DNA of 64,000 bases from Microbacterium sp. EST19A (GCF_019969685.1 NZ_JAHXYZ010000001.1:1054001-1118000); one strand, 5' to 3'; counted from the first letter of the stretch, positions 1 to 8,727 are shown. Numbers and translations are program-made. The notes: generated by a model not told the origin, from the sequence alone.

Positions 1-54
1 GTCGGCGAGCGCTTCGCGCACGCGTTCGCGCTGCCAGGTGTTCCGCTGAGCCAT
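1..54 (-). CDS. zur: Fur-family zinc uptake regulator Zur, N-terminus only
   Basis: Only the first 18 codons lie in the window; they read MAQRNTWQRERVREALAD from an ATG at 54. This looks like the amino terminus of actinobacterial Fur-family regulators that follow znuACB. Family role: a Zn-loaded repressor that binds a TGA-centred palindrome in front of zinc genes. The nearby Zur box upstream of znuA and the znuACB order support the call. A toxin-antitoxin pair sits between znuB and this gene. Too little sequence is present to check metal ligands. Confidence 0.6.
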   Translation of the reverse strand, partial: MAQRNTWQRERVREALAD

Positions 55-150
55 ACGACGATTCTAGGCGGCGGCGGTTGGCGAGGGCTGGGAGCGGCAG
101 CAGTCGGGGCAGCATCGGGTGCGCAGGCGACGATTCACGGATGTGATGAC

Positions 151-516
151 TCACCGAAGCCACCAGATGAACGAGCGCTCCCCGGCTGCCGACGGCGGAT
201 CCGCGGCGAACGCGATCAAGGCGACTCTCAGGCGCTCGAGTCCGCTCCCGCTCCTGGGAAAGCGAGCGTGATGACAGAAGACGACGCCCGCGTGCGAGGC
301 CTGCTTGTCTATCGCGAACCCGAATGTCGTCACGTCCTCGGTGATCACGATGCGATGCTCCAGAGTCGCGGTTCGCAGCACCTCAGCATCCTCGGCACCC
401 CGGAGGTCGTCGCGCTGGACGACCGCGGCAGCGTCGATCCCTGCGGCGCCGAGTGCATCGGCCAACCAGCCCGGGTAGTGCTCGTCGAGGAGGACCCTGA
501 GTTCAGGCCGCGTCAA
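151..516 (-). CDS. DUF5615-type PIN-like toxin
   Basis: A 121-residue protein with the pattern of the DUF5615/Mut7-C-like PIN-fold family: an acidic pair in LLDEHYP (residues 11-12), Asp43 in the EDAEVLRTA helix and Asp61 in ITEDVTTFG. These are the expected metal-binding acids of a PIN-like nuclease. The start overlaps the end of the upstream gene by 14 bases, the usual antitoxin-then-toxin arrangement. By family analogy it is probably an RNase toxin held by its partner; the RNA target cannot be told from sequence. Confidence 0.7.
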   Translation of the reverse strand: MTRPELRVLLDEHYPGWLADALGAAGIDAAAVVQRDDLRGAEDAEVLRTATLEHRIVITEDVTTFGFAIDKQASHAGVVFCHHARFPRSGSGLERLRVALIAFAADPPSAAGERSFIWWLR

Positions 517-925
517 TCGCCTGGCGTCTTTCCCACGCCGCCAGCGCCTCGTCCTGTGCGATGCGGTGCCGCTCGAGTATGCCGTCGATCTCGGCGCGAT
601 GATCGGCCCAGTAGTTCAAGGCATTCCCGATCGTGCTTTCAGACAGCCCGAGGACCTGCCCCAGAATCTGCGGGGTGCGTGCATCGGGTTCATGCGCCAG
701 CCACGCCTCCGCGACTGTCCACACCTCTGGGCCATCGACGAGTCGCGCGCGCCGTTCGCCCGTCTCGACCGTGACGAATCGGACGCCGGTGTGCACCTGC
801 ATCCGCAGCCACTCCTCGACCGCGCTGTTGATGACGCCGGACTTCGTCTGACCCGTCAGGTGGGCGTACTTCGTCAACGCGTCACTGACGGTCGCAGAGA
901 AGCGAACATTCGTAGGTGCTACCAT
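503..925 (-). CDS. Antitoxin with N-terminal ribbon-helix-helix and C-terminal HTH-like region
   Basis: A 140-residue protein. Residues 5-40 (NVRFSATVSDALTKYA then a helix) fit a ribbon-helix-helix DNA-binding domain. The C-terminal part has a helix-turn-helix-like segment (ILGQVLGLSESTIGNAL) followed by YWADHRAEID, a pattern common in partners of PIN-like toxins. A -10-like TACACT ends seven bases before the ATG, so the mRNA is probably leaderless. A small CTAC/GTAG palindrome overlaps that -10 and may be the autoregulatory operator. Translation is coupled to the toxin by overlap. Confidence 0.65.
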   Translation of the reverse strand: MVAPTNVRFSATVSDALTKYAHLTGQTKSGVINSAVEEWLRMQVHTGVRFVTVETGERRARLVDGPEVWTVAEAWLAHEPDARTPQILGQVLGLSESTIGNALNYWADHRAEIDGILERHRIAQDEALAAWERRQAIDAA

Positions 926-928
926 GCA

Positions 929-939
929 CTACAGTGTAG
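929..939 (-). promoter_or_regulatory. Leaderless promoter and possible operator of the PIN-like toxin-antitoxin pair
   Basis: The minus strand reads TACACT at 938-933, seven bases before the ATG at 925, which fits a -10 element of a leaderless transcript. The same bases form CTAC-N3-GTAG (929-939). A dyad over the -10 is where an RHH antitoxin would be expected to repress its own operon. Confidence 0.4.
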
Positions 940-962
940 CAGTCCCCCGGATGTCGACGGAT

Positions 963-1820
963 TCAGGCCACCCGCCGCACGCGGGCCCGCGCCTTCTGCA
1001 CGATCCAGCACACCACGTAGATCGTGAACGACAGGGTCGTGATGTACGGGCTCACCGGCAGCGTGCCGGCGAGGGCGAGCAGGATGCCGCCGACGGCCGA
1101 GACGAATCCGAACAGGGCGGCGAGCAGCGGAACCGCCACAGGGCCGGCCGTGACGCGCATGGCGGCGGCGGCGGGCGTCACCAGCAGCGCCATGACGAGC
1201 AGCGCGCCGATGATGTGCACGCTCACCGCGACGATGAGGCCGAGCAGCACCATGAAGATCAAGCTCACGGCGCGCGTCGGCACGCCGCGTGCGGCGGCCG
1301 ACTCGGGGTCGAGCGAGTCGAAGCGCAGCGGGTTCCACATCACCAGCAGCCCGATCAGCACGACGACGCTGATGCCGATGAGCCAGCCCAGGTCCGGGCT
1401 CGACACCGACACGATCTGCCCGGTGAGCAGGCTGAACCGGTTGGCGCTGCGGCCGTCGTAGAGGGAGAGGAAGAGGATGCCGAGACCGAGGCCGAACGGC
1501 ATGAGCACGCCGACGATCGAGTTGCGGTCCCGGGCTTTCGCGCCGAGGACGCCGATGAGGATCGCCGCCACGAGCGCCCCGCCGAGCGAACCGGCGACGA
1601 CGCTGCCGCCGAAGAGCAGGGCGGCCGCCGCGCCCGCGAACGAGAGCTCGCTCACCCCGTGCACCGCGAACGCCAGATCGCGCTGCATCACGAAGACGCC
1701 GATCAGTCCGCCGACGATGCCGAGCACCGCACCCGCGATGATCGAGTTCGCGAGCAGGGCGACGAGGTCTCCGTAGTCCTGGAACGAGAAGACGTCGCTC
1801 CAGTCGAGCAGAGGCCTCAT
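963..1820 (-). CDS. znuB: Zinc ABC transporter permease
   Basis: A 285-residue integral membrane protein of the ABC-3 metal permease family, with about eight hydrophobic segments and the family's typical length. It should form the membrane channel for Zn2+ (Mn2+ or Fe2+ cannot be excluded from sequence) with ZnuC and ZnuA. Its ATG overlaps the znuC stop by four bases, so the three genes are translationally coupled. The Zur-type box in front of znuA makes zinc the likely substrate. Confidence 0.88.
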   Translation of the reverse strand: MRPLLDWSDVFSFQDYGDLVALLANSIIAGAVLGIVGGLIGVFVMQRDLAFAVHGVSELSFAGAAAALLFGGSVVAGSLGGALVAAILIGVLGAKARDRNSIVGVLMPFGLGLGILFLSLYDGRSANRFSLLTGQIVSVSSPDLGWLIGISVVVLIGLLVMWNPLRFDSLDPESAAARGVPTRAVSLIFMVLLGLIVAVSVHIIGALLVMALLVTPAAAAMRVTAGPVAVPLLAALFGFVSAVGGILLALAGTLPVSPYITTLSFTIYVVCWIVQKARARVRRVA

Positions 1821-2650
1821 GCGGCGCCGCCGTGCTCGTGGTCGCCGTGGTCGTGGTGCGGCTCGGCATCCGGGACTCCGACGACGACCAGCCGGTCACC
1901 GGCGCGGAGCACGAACACCGGAGTGCCGTAGAGGTCGGTGAGCACGCGGGTCTGCAGCACCTCTTCCGGGGTGCCGAGCAGGAACCGTCCGCCGGCGATG
2001 TAGAGGATCCGGTCGACGCGGTTGAGGATCGGGTTGATGTCGTGCGTGACGAACAGCACGGCCGCGCCGCGTTCGCGGCGCTGCCGATCGATGATGTCGG
2101 TCACGCCGACCTGGTTCGCGAGATCGAGGTTCGACAGGGGCTCGTCGCACAGGAGAAGCGAGGGCTCGTCGGCGAGGGCCTGTCCGACGCGCAGCCGCTG
2201 CTGCTCGCCGCCGGACAGCAGGCCCACCCGGCGGTCGCCGTAGTGCGCGGCTCCGACGGCCTCGAGCAGGCGGTCGACCTTGGCCCGGTCGCCGCGGTGC
2301 GGGACGGGGAAGCCGAAGCGGCTGCCCTGCACCCCGAGCGCCACGAGATCGCGCGCCCGCATGCTCGTGTCGGGAGCCAGCGAGCGCTGCTGCGGAATGT
2401 ACCCGATCCGCGCGTTGCCGCGGTGCACGGGAGAACCTGCCACCTTGATCGTGCCCGACGACAGGGGCTGCAGGCCCAGGATGCTGCGCAGCAGCGTGGT
2501 CTTGCCGGAACCCGAGGGCCCGAGCACGGCGATGAACTCCCCCGGCTCCACGGTCAGGTCGAGCCCTGCCCACAGCTCTCGGTCACCGCGATGCAGGGCG
2601 GCACCGGCGATCTCCAGGGCCGGCCCGCGCTCAGGGACCGCCGCACTCAC
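1817..2650 (-). CDS. znuC: Zinc ABC transporter ATP-binding protein
   Basis: A 277-residue ABC ATPase. Walker A is GPSGSGKTT near residue 45, the signature is LLSGGEQQRLRVGQAL, and Walker B is LLLCDEPLSNLDLA followed by the H-loop VTHD. It powers metal import through the adjacent permease. The C-terminal tail is rich in His and Asp/Glu (PHHDHGDHEHGG), which could hold zinc near the transporter; that role is inference. Overlaps of four bases on both sides place it in the middle of znuACB. Confidence 0.9.
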   Translation of the reverse strand: MSAAVPERGPALEIAGAALHRGDRELWAGLDLTVEPGEFIAVLGPSGSGKTTLLRSILGLQPLSSGTIKVAGSPVHRGNARIGYIPQQRSLAPDTSMRARDLVALGVQGSRFGFPVPHRGDRAKVDRLLEAVGAAHYGDRRVGLLSGGEQQRLRVGQALADEPSLLLCDEPLSNLDLANQVGVTDIIDRQRRERGAAVLFVTHDINPILNRVDRILYIAGGRFLLGTPEEVLQTRVLTDLYGTPVFVLRAGDRLVVVGVPDAEPHHDHGDHEHGGAA

Positions 2651-3630
2651 GACTGGACGGCGGCGGCGAGGCTCTTGATCGCGTCACGCATCCACTCAGA
2701 GTACGACGATCCGTCCTCGAGCAGCTCGGTGAACGCGACAACCGGAATATCGGCATCCTTCGCGGCGGCCTCGACGCGCTCGGTCTCGGCACCGCCGGTC
2801 TGCGCGTTCGTGAGCAGAGCGGTCACCTCACCGCTGTCGATCACGTTCAGGGCATCGAGCAGGACGGCGGGAGCCACGTCGGTGCCCTCCTCGACCGCCT
2901 CCGCGAATCCTTCCGGGGTGACGTCCGTGAGGCCCGCGGCTGTGGCGAGGTAGCCGGGAAGCGGCTCGGTGATGAAGACGCTCGCGCCGGCGGCATCCGT
3001 CTTGATCGTCTCGAGGTCGGTCTCGAATCCTTCGAGGTCGGCCACGATCTCGTCGGCGGCAGCCGTGAAGTCGGCCTTGCCGTCGGGGTCGAGTTCGGCG
3101 AGATGTGCCGCGATGTCCTCCACGACGTGGATCATCGTGTGCGGGTCGAACCAGACGTGCTCGTTGAATCCCTCGATGTGATCGTGGCCTTCGTGGCCCT
3201 CTTCGCCCTCGGCGTGCTCGTGGTCGTGCTCCTCCGCGTCGGCGTCGCCTTCTTCGTGGCCCTCGTTGCCGGGGAAGTCGTGCGAGAACTCGACGGCCGT
3301 GAGCACCTCGGCATCCGATCCGTCGAGCAGGTCGTCGATGAACGCGTCGTAGCCGCCGCCGTTCTCGATCACGAGGTCGGCCTTCTGCACGGTCAGCCGA
3401 TCGCGGGCGGTGGCCTCGTAGGAATGCGGATCCTGGGTCACGGAGTTGATGATCGAGGAGACCTCGACCCGGTCGCCGCCGATCTGCTGGGCGAGGGAGC
3501 CGTACACGTTGGTGCTCGCGACGACCTGGATCGTGCCGTCGTCGCCCTCTCCCGCCGCGGGGGTGGAGCATCCGGCGAGAGCGAGGGCGGCGACGGATGC
3601 GAGGGCGAGGGCGAGCACGGGCTTCTTCAT
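2647..3630 (-). CDS. znuA: Zinc-binding lipoprotein of the ABC transporter
   Basis: A 327-residue periplasmic-binding-type protein. The signal peptide ends in a lipobox (LALAGC), so it should be membrane-anchored through Cys20. The middle carries a long acidic His-rich loop (many HEEG/HDHEH/HEGHDH elements, about residues 120-160) followed by EHVWFDP, the pattern of cluster A-I zinc receptors. It captures Zn2+ outside the membrane and passes it to ZnuB. It is the first gene of the operon, 21 bases from a Zur-type palindrome. Confidence 0.92.
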   Translation of the reverse strand: MKKPVLALALASVAALALAGCSTPAAGEGDDGTIQVVASTNVYGSLAQQIGGDRVEVSSIINSVTQDPHSYEATARDRLTVQKADLVIENGGGYDAFIDDLLDGSDAEVLTAVEFSHDFPGNEGHEEGDADAEEHDHEHAEGEEGHEGHDHIEGFNEHVWFDPHTMIHVVEDIAAHLAELDPDGKADFTAAADEIVADLEGFETDLETIKTDAAGASVFITEPLPGYLATAAGLTDVTPEGFAEAVEEGTDVAPAVLLDALNVIDSGEVTALLTNAQTGGAETERVEAAAKDADIPVVAFTELLEDGSSYSEWMRDAIKSLAAAVQS

Positions 3631-3650
3631 GCCCTCACTCTAAACGCTAA

Positions 3651-3665
3651 TGAGAACCATTATCA
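3651..3665 (-). promoter_or_regulatory. Zur box upstream of znuA
   Basis: TGAGAACCATTATCA matches the actinobacterial Zur palindrome TGAAAATCATTTTCA in 12 of 15 positions and is AT-rich against a GC-rich background. It lies 21 bases upstream of the znuA ATG, where a bound repressor would block the promoter. Zur itself appears to be encoded at the left edge of the window. Confidence 0.75.
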
Positions 3666-3704
3666 AATCAGTTCCGCGTGCGCCGTCGATCTGCAGGTCG
3701 AGAC

Positions 3705-3747
3705 GACAGTTGCAGGTCGAGAACCGAGTTCTCGACCTGCAACTGTC
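3705..3747. terminator. Perfect 20-bp hairpin between the glucosidase gene and znuA
   Basis: The arms at 3705-3724 and 3728-3747 are perfect reverse complements around a 3-base loop (CGA). On the plus strand the right arm is followed by TTT; on the minus strand no T-run follows. It sits 30 bases after the glucosidase stop and 74 bases before the znuA start, so it may end the sugar operon. A partial copy of the arm (CTGCAGGTCGAGA) starts at 3691, giving a short direct repeat. A palindromic mobile repeat is an alternative. Confidence 0.55.
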
Positions 3748-3777
3748 TTTCCCGCCTGCAGATTCAGCGGTGCGGCC

Positions 3778-5460
3778 TCAGCCGACGAGACCCGCCGGAG
3801 CGATCCACACCGTGTGCTCCCCCGGCACCGCACCGTCGACGACCGCGCCGAGCACGACCTCCCCGGCATCCGCACCGAGATCGAACGGCTCGGTGCCGAA
3901 GTTGGTCACCACCTGCCAGCCGTTCGGGCGGGCGAAGCGCAGCACATCGTCGCGGCCCGTCTCGATCCACTCCAGGCGCTCATCGGCCTGCAGCAGGTGC
4001 CGCAGGCGCAGCGCTTCGCGGTACAGCGACAGCGTCGACGACGGGTCGGCCGCCTCCACGTCGACCGCGTACTCCGCGAACCAGGACGGCTGCGGAAGGT
4101 GCGCGTCAGCCGAACCGAAACCGAAGGAGGAGCCGGATGCCGTCCACGGCAGCGGCACGCGGCATCCGTCACGTCCGAGGCCGTCGAAGGCCTCCTCCCG
4201 CAGGAACGCCGGGTCCTGACGCTGCTCCGGCGCGATCTGCGCGACCTCGTGCAGGCCGAGCTCCTCGCCCTGGTAGAGGTACGTGCTGCCGGGAAGGCCG
4301 AGCAGCATCAGGGTCGCGGCGTGCGCCCGGCGCAGCCCGCCCTCGCGGTCGAGCTGGTAGGCGGGACCACCGGCGGCCACCCACTCGGTGCCCTGCTTGA
4401 CGGTGCGGCCGCGCAGCGACGGCAGGCCGTAGCGGGTGGCGTGGCGGGTGACGTCGTGGTTCGACAGCACCCACGTCGTCGACGAGCCGCTCGCCTGCGC
4501 CTGCTCGAGGTTCTCGGTGATCACGTCGCGGAAGTCCCCCGCCGAGAACTCCGCCACCAGCAGGTCGAAGTTGAACGCCTGCCCGAGGCCATCCGCCGAC
4601 GCGTACCGGGCGCGACGCTCGGGTGTCTCGACCCAGGCCTCGGCGACCGCGGTGCGCGGCGGGTCGTACTCGTTGAACACCGCACGCCACTCGGCGTAGA
4701 TCTCGTGCACGTCGTCACGATCGAGCAGCGGATGCCGACCCGATGTGCGGTCCATCGCGTCGAGCTCCGCCTGGCTCGGCAGCGGCTCGGTGAGGTCCTT
4801 CGTGAGCATGTGCGCGACGTCGATGCGGAACCCGTCGACCCCGCGGTCCGACCAGAAGCGCAGCGTCTTCAGGAAGTCGGCGCGCACCTCCGGGTGGTCC
4901 CAGTTCAGGTCGGGCTGCTCGATGGCGAAGCTGTGCAGGTACCACTGCCCGTCCTCGACGCGCTCCCAGGCGCTGCCGCCGAAGGCCGCACCCCAGTCCG
5001 TCGGCGGCTCGGAGCCGTCGACGCCCTTCCCCTCACGGAAGATGTAGCGCTCGCGTGCCGCCGACCCGCGACCCGCGGCGAGCGCCTCCTGGAACCACTC
5101 GTGCAGATCGGAGCTGTGGTTCGGGACGATGTCGACGACGACCCGGATGCCGCGGGCATGCAGCGCCTCGACCATCGCGTCGAAGTCGTCGAGGGTTCCG
5201 AGGCGGGGATCGACGTTGCGGTAGTCGGCCACGTCGTACCCGCCGTCGGCGAGCGCCGAGGGATAGAACGGGCTGAGCCACACCGCGTCGATGCCGAGTT
5301 CGGCGAGATAGTCGGCGCGGGAGACGATGCCGGGGATGTCACCCAGTCCGTCGCCGTTCGCGTCGGCGAAGCTCCGCGGATAGATCTGGTACACGGCGGC
5401 CTGCCGCCACCAGACGGCGGCATCGGCCTTGCGGGTCTCGACGAGAAGCGCGTCGGTCAT
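3778..5460 (-). CDS. GH13 alpha-glucosidase (oligo-1,6-glucosidase type)
   Basis: A 560-residue cytoplasmic GH13 enzyme with no signal peptide. Family landmarks are YQIYPRSFADANGDGLGD near residue 25, the nucleophile Asp214 in GFRIDVAH, the acid/base Glu274 in AEAW, and Asp336 in LSNHD. It should hydrolyse alpha-linked gluco-oligosaccharides (maltose, isomaltose, sucrose or trehalose type; the bond cannot be fixed from sequence). It is the last gene after two permeases and a binding protein, so it probably cleaves the sugar they import. An AAGGAG Shine-Dalgarno lies ten bases before the ATG. Confidence 0.88.
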   Translation of the reverse strand: MTDALLVETRKADAAVWWRQAAVYQIYPRSFADANGDGLGDIPGIVSRADYLAELGIDAVWLSPFYPSALADGGYDVADYRNVDPRLGTLDDFDAMVEALHARGIRVVVDIVPNHSSDLHEWFQEALAAGRGSAARERYIFREGKGVDGSEPPTDWGAAFGGSAWERVEDGQWYLHSFAIEQPDLNWDHPEVRADFLKTLRFWSDRGVDGFRIDVAHMLTKDLTEPLPSQAELDAMDRTSGRHPLLDRDDVHEIYAEWRAVFNEYDPPRTAVAEAWVETPERRARYASADGLGQAFNFDLLVAEFSAGDFRDVITENLEQAQASGSSTTWVLSNHDVTRHATRYGLPSLRGRTVKQGTEWVAAGGPAYQLDREGGLRRAHAATLMLLGLPGSTYLYQGEELGLHEVAQIAPEQRQDPAFLREEAFDGLGRDGCRVPLPWTASGSSFGFGSADAHLPQPSWFAEYAVDVEAADPSSTLSLYREALRLRHLLQADERLEWIETGRDDVLRFARPNGWQVVTNFGTEPFDLGADAGEVVLGAVVDGAVPGEHTVWIAPAGLVG

Positions 5461-5500
5461 AAGAGGAGAACTCCTTCTTTCTTGTTGCGGTCGGTATCGG

Positions 5501-6376
5501 TCAGCCCTTGACGGCGCCCTGCGTCACGCCCTCCATGACGAAGCGCTGCGTGAACAGGTACGCCAGGATCGCGGGGGCCATCGCCATCAGATATGAGGCG
5601 AACGAGACGTTGTAGTTGTTGCTGAACTGGGTCTGGAACAGGTTCTGCCGCACCGGCAGCGTCTGCATCGCGGGATCCGAGATGATCAGCGATGGCATCA
5701 TGAAGTCGTTCCAGGCGTAGAGGAAGGCGAAGATGCCGACCGTCGCGCTCATGGGGGCGAGCAGCGGGAAGATCAGCTGCCAGAACGTCTGCCAGGTCGT
5801 CGCACCGTCGATGCGGGCGCTCTCCTCCAGCTCGATCGGGATCGAGCGGAGGAACGCGGTGAACAGCAGCACGCTGAAGCTGAGCTGGAACATCGTGGCG
5901 AGGATGATCACGCCGAACGGGTTGTCGAGCCCGACCCGGCCGGTGAGCTGGATCTGCGGCAGAGCGACCACCGGGAACGGGATGAACATCGCGGCCAGCA
6001 GGTAGAAGAACGAGTAGCGGAACAGCTTGCGGTCCCAGTTGCGCACGATCGCGTAGGACGCGAACGCCGCGAGGATGATCGTCGCCGCGACCGTTCCGGC
6101 GGTGACCAGGAGCGAGATGCCGGCACCGACCGGGAACTTCGTGAGGTTCCAGGCTTCGACGAACCCGTCGATGCTGAACGGCGCGGGCAACGAGAAGGCG
6201 TTGCCGTCGACGGCCTGCCCCGTCGTCTTGAACGCCATCGAGATGGTCACGTAGAGCGGGAGGAGCACGGTGACCGTGCACAGGATCAGGATGATCGTGC
6301 CCGACCAGTTGGGTCGTTCGATCTTGAAGCGGGGCTTCTTGCCCGCCGTCTGGGTGGTGATCGTCTGCGTCGACAT
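5501..6376 (-). CDS. Sugar ABC transporter permease, MalG type
   Basis: A 291-residue inner-membrane permease with about six hydrophobic segments and the cytoplasmic EAA loop (EESARIDGATTWQTFWQLIFP) that docks the ATPase. It pairs with the MalF-type permease immediately upstream, whose stop shares one base with this start (TGATG). No ATPase gene is present, which is normal for actinobacterial CUT1 systems that use a shared MsiK-type ATPase encoded elsewhere. The GH13 gene downstream points to an alpha-glucoside substrate. Confidence 0.88.
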   Translation of the reverse strand: MSTQTITTQTAGKKPRFKIERPNWSGTIILILCTVTVLLPLYVTISMAFKTTGQAVDGNAFSLPAPFSIDGFVEAWNLTKFPVGAGISLLVTAGTVAATIILAAFASYAIVRNWDRKLFRYSFFYLLAAMFIPFPVVALPQIQLTGRVGLDNPFGVIILATMFQLSFSVLLFTAFLRSIPIELEESARIDGATTWQTFWQLIFPLLAPMSATVGIFAFLYAWNDFMMPSLIISDPAMQTLPVRQNLFQTQFSNNYNVSFASYLMAMAPAILAYLFTQRFVMEGVTQGAVKG

Positions 6377-7350
6377 CAGAGTGCGTTCCTTCCGCGCGTC
6401 AGCGACAGCTGGAGGAGGGAGATGAGCACGGCGACGATGAAGAAGATGGTCGCGTTGGCCATCTGGTAGGCGTAGTCGCCGCCGTTGAAGCCCGCGATGA
6501 TCGTCATCGCGACGCTGCGGGTGGAGGTGCCGGGCCCGCCATTGGTGAGGCCGACGATGATGTCGTACGCGTTCAGGAAGCCCTTGAACCCGAGGATCAC
6601 GTTGATCACGACGTAGCCGGCGACCAGCGGGAGCGTGATGCGCAGGAGCTGCTGCCGCTTGTTCGCGCCGTCGATGCTCGCCGCCTCGTACACCTCACCG
6701 GGCACCGACAGGAGACCCGCGATGTAGATGAGGAGCGTGCCGGGCACGGCCTGCCAGGCCGTCACGATGACGATCGCGACCCAGGCCAGGTCGGGGTTGG
6801 CCAACAGGCTCGTCTCGAGGAACGGGATGCCGGTGGCAGCACCTGCGGCCGGCAGGGAGTTCGAGAACAGGAAGTTGAAGACGTACGCGATGATGATGCC
6901 CGAGATCACCATCGGGATCACGAAGATCGTGCGCAGCCCGGTCTTGAAGCGGATGCGCGAGGTCAGTCCGACCGCGAGCAGGAAGGCGACCACGTTGACC
7001 ACGATCACCGTGGCGATCGAGAAGCCGAACGTGAACAGATAGCTCTGCAGGATCGACGGGTCGCTGAACATCGCGACATAGTTGGTGAGCCCGTTGAAGC
7101 TCCACTCGCCGATGCCGATCGAGTCGGTGAAGCTGAAGAAGATGCCCATCACCGCCGGAACCGTGATGGCGAGCGTGAAGATCACCAGGGTCGGCAGCAG
7201 GAACAGGTAGTAGATCGGCTCGACACGCTTCGTGCGGCGGCGGAGCCCTCGGGTTCCGCCGCCGGTGACGACGGAGGTGGTGTCCGTCGTCACGGCGGGC
7301 GGCTTCGTGATGCTCGGGACTGCCGGGTTCGGCAGGGCGGTGTTCGTCAT
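6376..7350 (-). CDS. Sugar ABC transporter permease, MalF type
   Basis: A 324-residue permease. I chose the ATG at 7350 (MTNTALPNPAV...) because its ATGA overlap with the binding-protein stop is typical here; the longer upstream reading frame is not protein-like. After a polar leader of about 55 residues come six membrane segments and an EAA loop (YEAASIDGANKRQQLLRITLP). It forms the translocation pore with the next gene for an oligosaccharide of unknown identity. Confidence 0.88.
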   Translation of the reverse strand: MTNTALPNPAVPSITKPPAVTTDTTSVVTGGGTRGLRRRTKRVEPIYYLFLLPTLVIFTLAITVPAVMGIFFSFTDSIGIGEWSFNGLTNYVAMFSDPSILQSYLFTFGFSIATVIVVNVVAFLLAVGLTSRIRFKTGLRTIFVIPMVISGIIIAYVFNFLFSNSLPAAGAATGIPFLETSLLANPDLAWVAIVIVTAWQAVPGTLLIYIAGLLSVPGEVYEAASIDGANKRQQLLRITLPLVAGYVVINVILGFKGFLNAYDIIVGLTNGGPGTSTRSVAMTIIAGFNGGDYAYQMANATIFFIVAVLISLLQLSLTRGRNAL

Positions 7351-8672
7351 GGCGTCGACTCCTCTGTCTCGCCGGATGCGGAATCCTGAGTGGTGGGTAT
7401 CGGTGCGCGGAACGCGATCCGCGCCCAGTCGGCGTCCATCGTGCGCAGCGTGGACTCCGGGGAGGCTCCGAGCACCATCGCCTGGACGTAGTTGTTCAGC
7501 GGGAGGGTCTTCGGCACGAGCACCGAGGGGCCCTGGTAGATCTGCCCGTTGTCGTAGTACTCGATCATTCCCTCGACCCGCGGATCGTCGGGGGCCGGAG
7601 CATCCGTCGTCGGGGTGAAGCCGAGCTGCGAGGCGTTGTACGCCTCGATGTTCTCGGGCAGGTAGAGGTACTCGAGGAAGTCGCGCGCGGCCTCCTGGTG
7701 GTTCGATTCGGCGGGGATCATCGCGGCGAGGTCCATGTTGACCCGCACACCGAGGTCGGCCGGGTCGTCGGTCATCGGCAGCGGGAAGGTGCCGAGGTCG
7801 AGGTCGGGCGCGGTCTTCTCGATCTCGCTGAAGGCCCACGGGCCCTGCAGGTACATCGCGCCCTTGCCTTCGCCGAACGCGAGGTTGCCGTCACCGTAGG
7901 CGCGGCTCGCGGCATCCGAGTTGGTGTACTCGGTCACCAGCTGCATCATCCGGTCCATGGGCTCGGAGAAGTCCTGCTCGAACGACACCGGCGCATCGGG
8001 GCCGACCTCGGTGCCCTCTTCGGCCATCGCGTCGAAGAAGTCGATCACGTCGACGGAGCCGCCGGCGGTGTAGTCGTACCAGCCCTGCGCGACGGTCCAG
8101 TCATCCTTGAAGGTCGCATAGAACGGGTCGATGCCTGCGGCCTTGAGCTGGTCGCAGACGGCGAGGAGCTCGTCCCAGGTCTTCGGGACCTCGAGCCCCT
8201 GCTCGTCGAAGATCTGCTTGTTGTAGATGACGGATGCCGCCATCACCGAGTACGGGAGTGCACTGGTGCGCCCTTCGCAGGAGCCGTACTGATCCATGAG
8301 CGGCTGGAGGTCGTCGCGGATGCCGGAGGCGGCCTCGGTGTCGGAGAGATCGGTGAGCGCGCAGCGCTGCACGAATCGCGCGATCTCGTAGTTGTAGTTG
8401 GCGAGCATGATGTCGGGCGGGTTGCCCCGCACGAAGCTGGCGGAGACGACGTCGACACCCGACGTGTCGATCTCGACCTTCACCTCGTCCTGCGAGGAGT
8501 TGTACTCTGCGACGAGCTCGTTCATGAACTCGATCGCCTCGCGCTTGCTGAAGGTGAAGCGGATCGTCTCCGCTCCCGAGCCGGCTGCGCAGCTCGTGAG
8601 GGCGGCCCCGACCAGCGTGAGCCCGAGGGCTCCCGCGATCATCCGCACCGCGCGTGTTCGTTTCTCAGACAC
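7347..8672 (-). CDS. Extracellular sugar-binding lipoprotein of ABC transporter
   Basis: A 441-residue solute-binding protein (MalE-like cluster B fold) starting at GTG. The signal peptide ends in a lipobox, LTSC, about residue 28. It should bind an oligosaccharide outside the membrane and deliver it to the two permeases that follow. It heads a four-gene operon (binding protein, two permeases, GH13 glucosidase) that diverges from a ROK-family regulator across a 102-base promoter region. Confidence 0.88.
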   Translation of the reverse strand: MSEKRTRAVRMIAGALGLTLVGAALTSCAAGSGAETIRFTFSKREAIEFMNELVAEYNSSQDEVKVEIDTSGVDVVSASFVRGNPPDIMLANYNYEIARFVQRCALTDLSDTEAASGIRDDLQPLMDQYGSCEGRTSALPYSVMAASVIYNKQIFDEQGLEVPKTWDELLAVCDQLKAAGIDPFYATFKDDWTVAQGWYDYTAGGSVDVIDFFDAMAEEGTEVGPDAPVSFEQDFSEPMDRMMQLVTEYTNSDAASRAYGDGNLAFGEGKGAMYLQGPWAFSEIEKTAPDLDLGTFPLPMTDDPADLGVRVNMDLAAMIPAESNHQEAARDFLEYLYLPENIEAYNASQLGFTPTTDAPAPDDPRVEGMIEYYDNGQIYQGPSVLVPKTLPLNNYVQAMVLGASPESTLRTMDADWARIAFRAPIPTTQDSASGETEESTP

Positions 8673-8702
8673 CGTCGTCCTTTCGATCCCGTATATCCGC
8701 GT

Positions 8703-8727
8703 ACTAAATCTAGTGAGCGAATTTACT
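8703..8727. promoter_or_regulatory. Candidate ROK operator in the divergent promoter region
   Basis: ACTAAAT at 8703-8709 and ATTTACT at 8721-8727 form an inverted repeat with six of seven positions paired and an 11-base spacer. It is AT-rich and lies midway between the sugar operon and the ROK gene. ROK repressors are known to bind AT-rich dyads of this kind. Binding has not been shown. Confidence 0.4.

Noticed and set aside
3103-5511. Long open frame on the plus strand over znuA and the glucosidase gene
   Set aside because: It lies antisense to two clear genes, its product is Arg/Val-rich without any domain, and open shadow frames are expected at this GC content.
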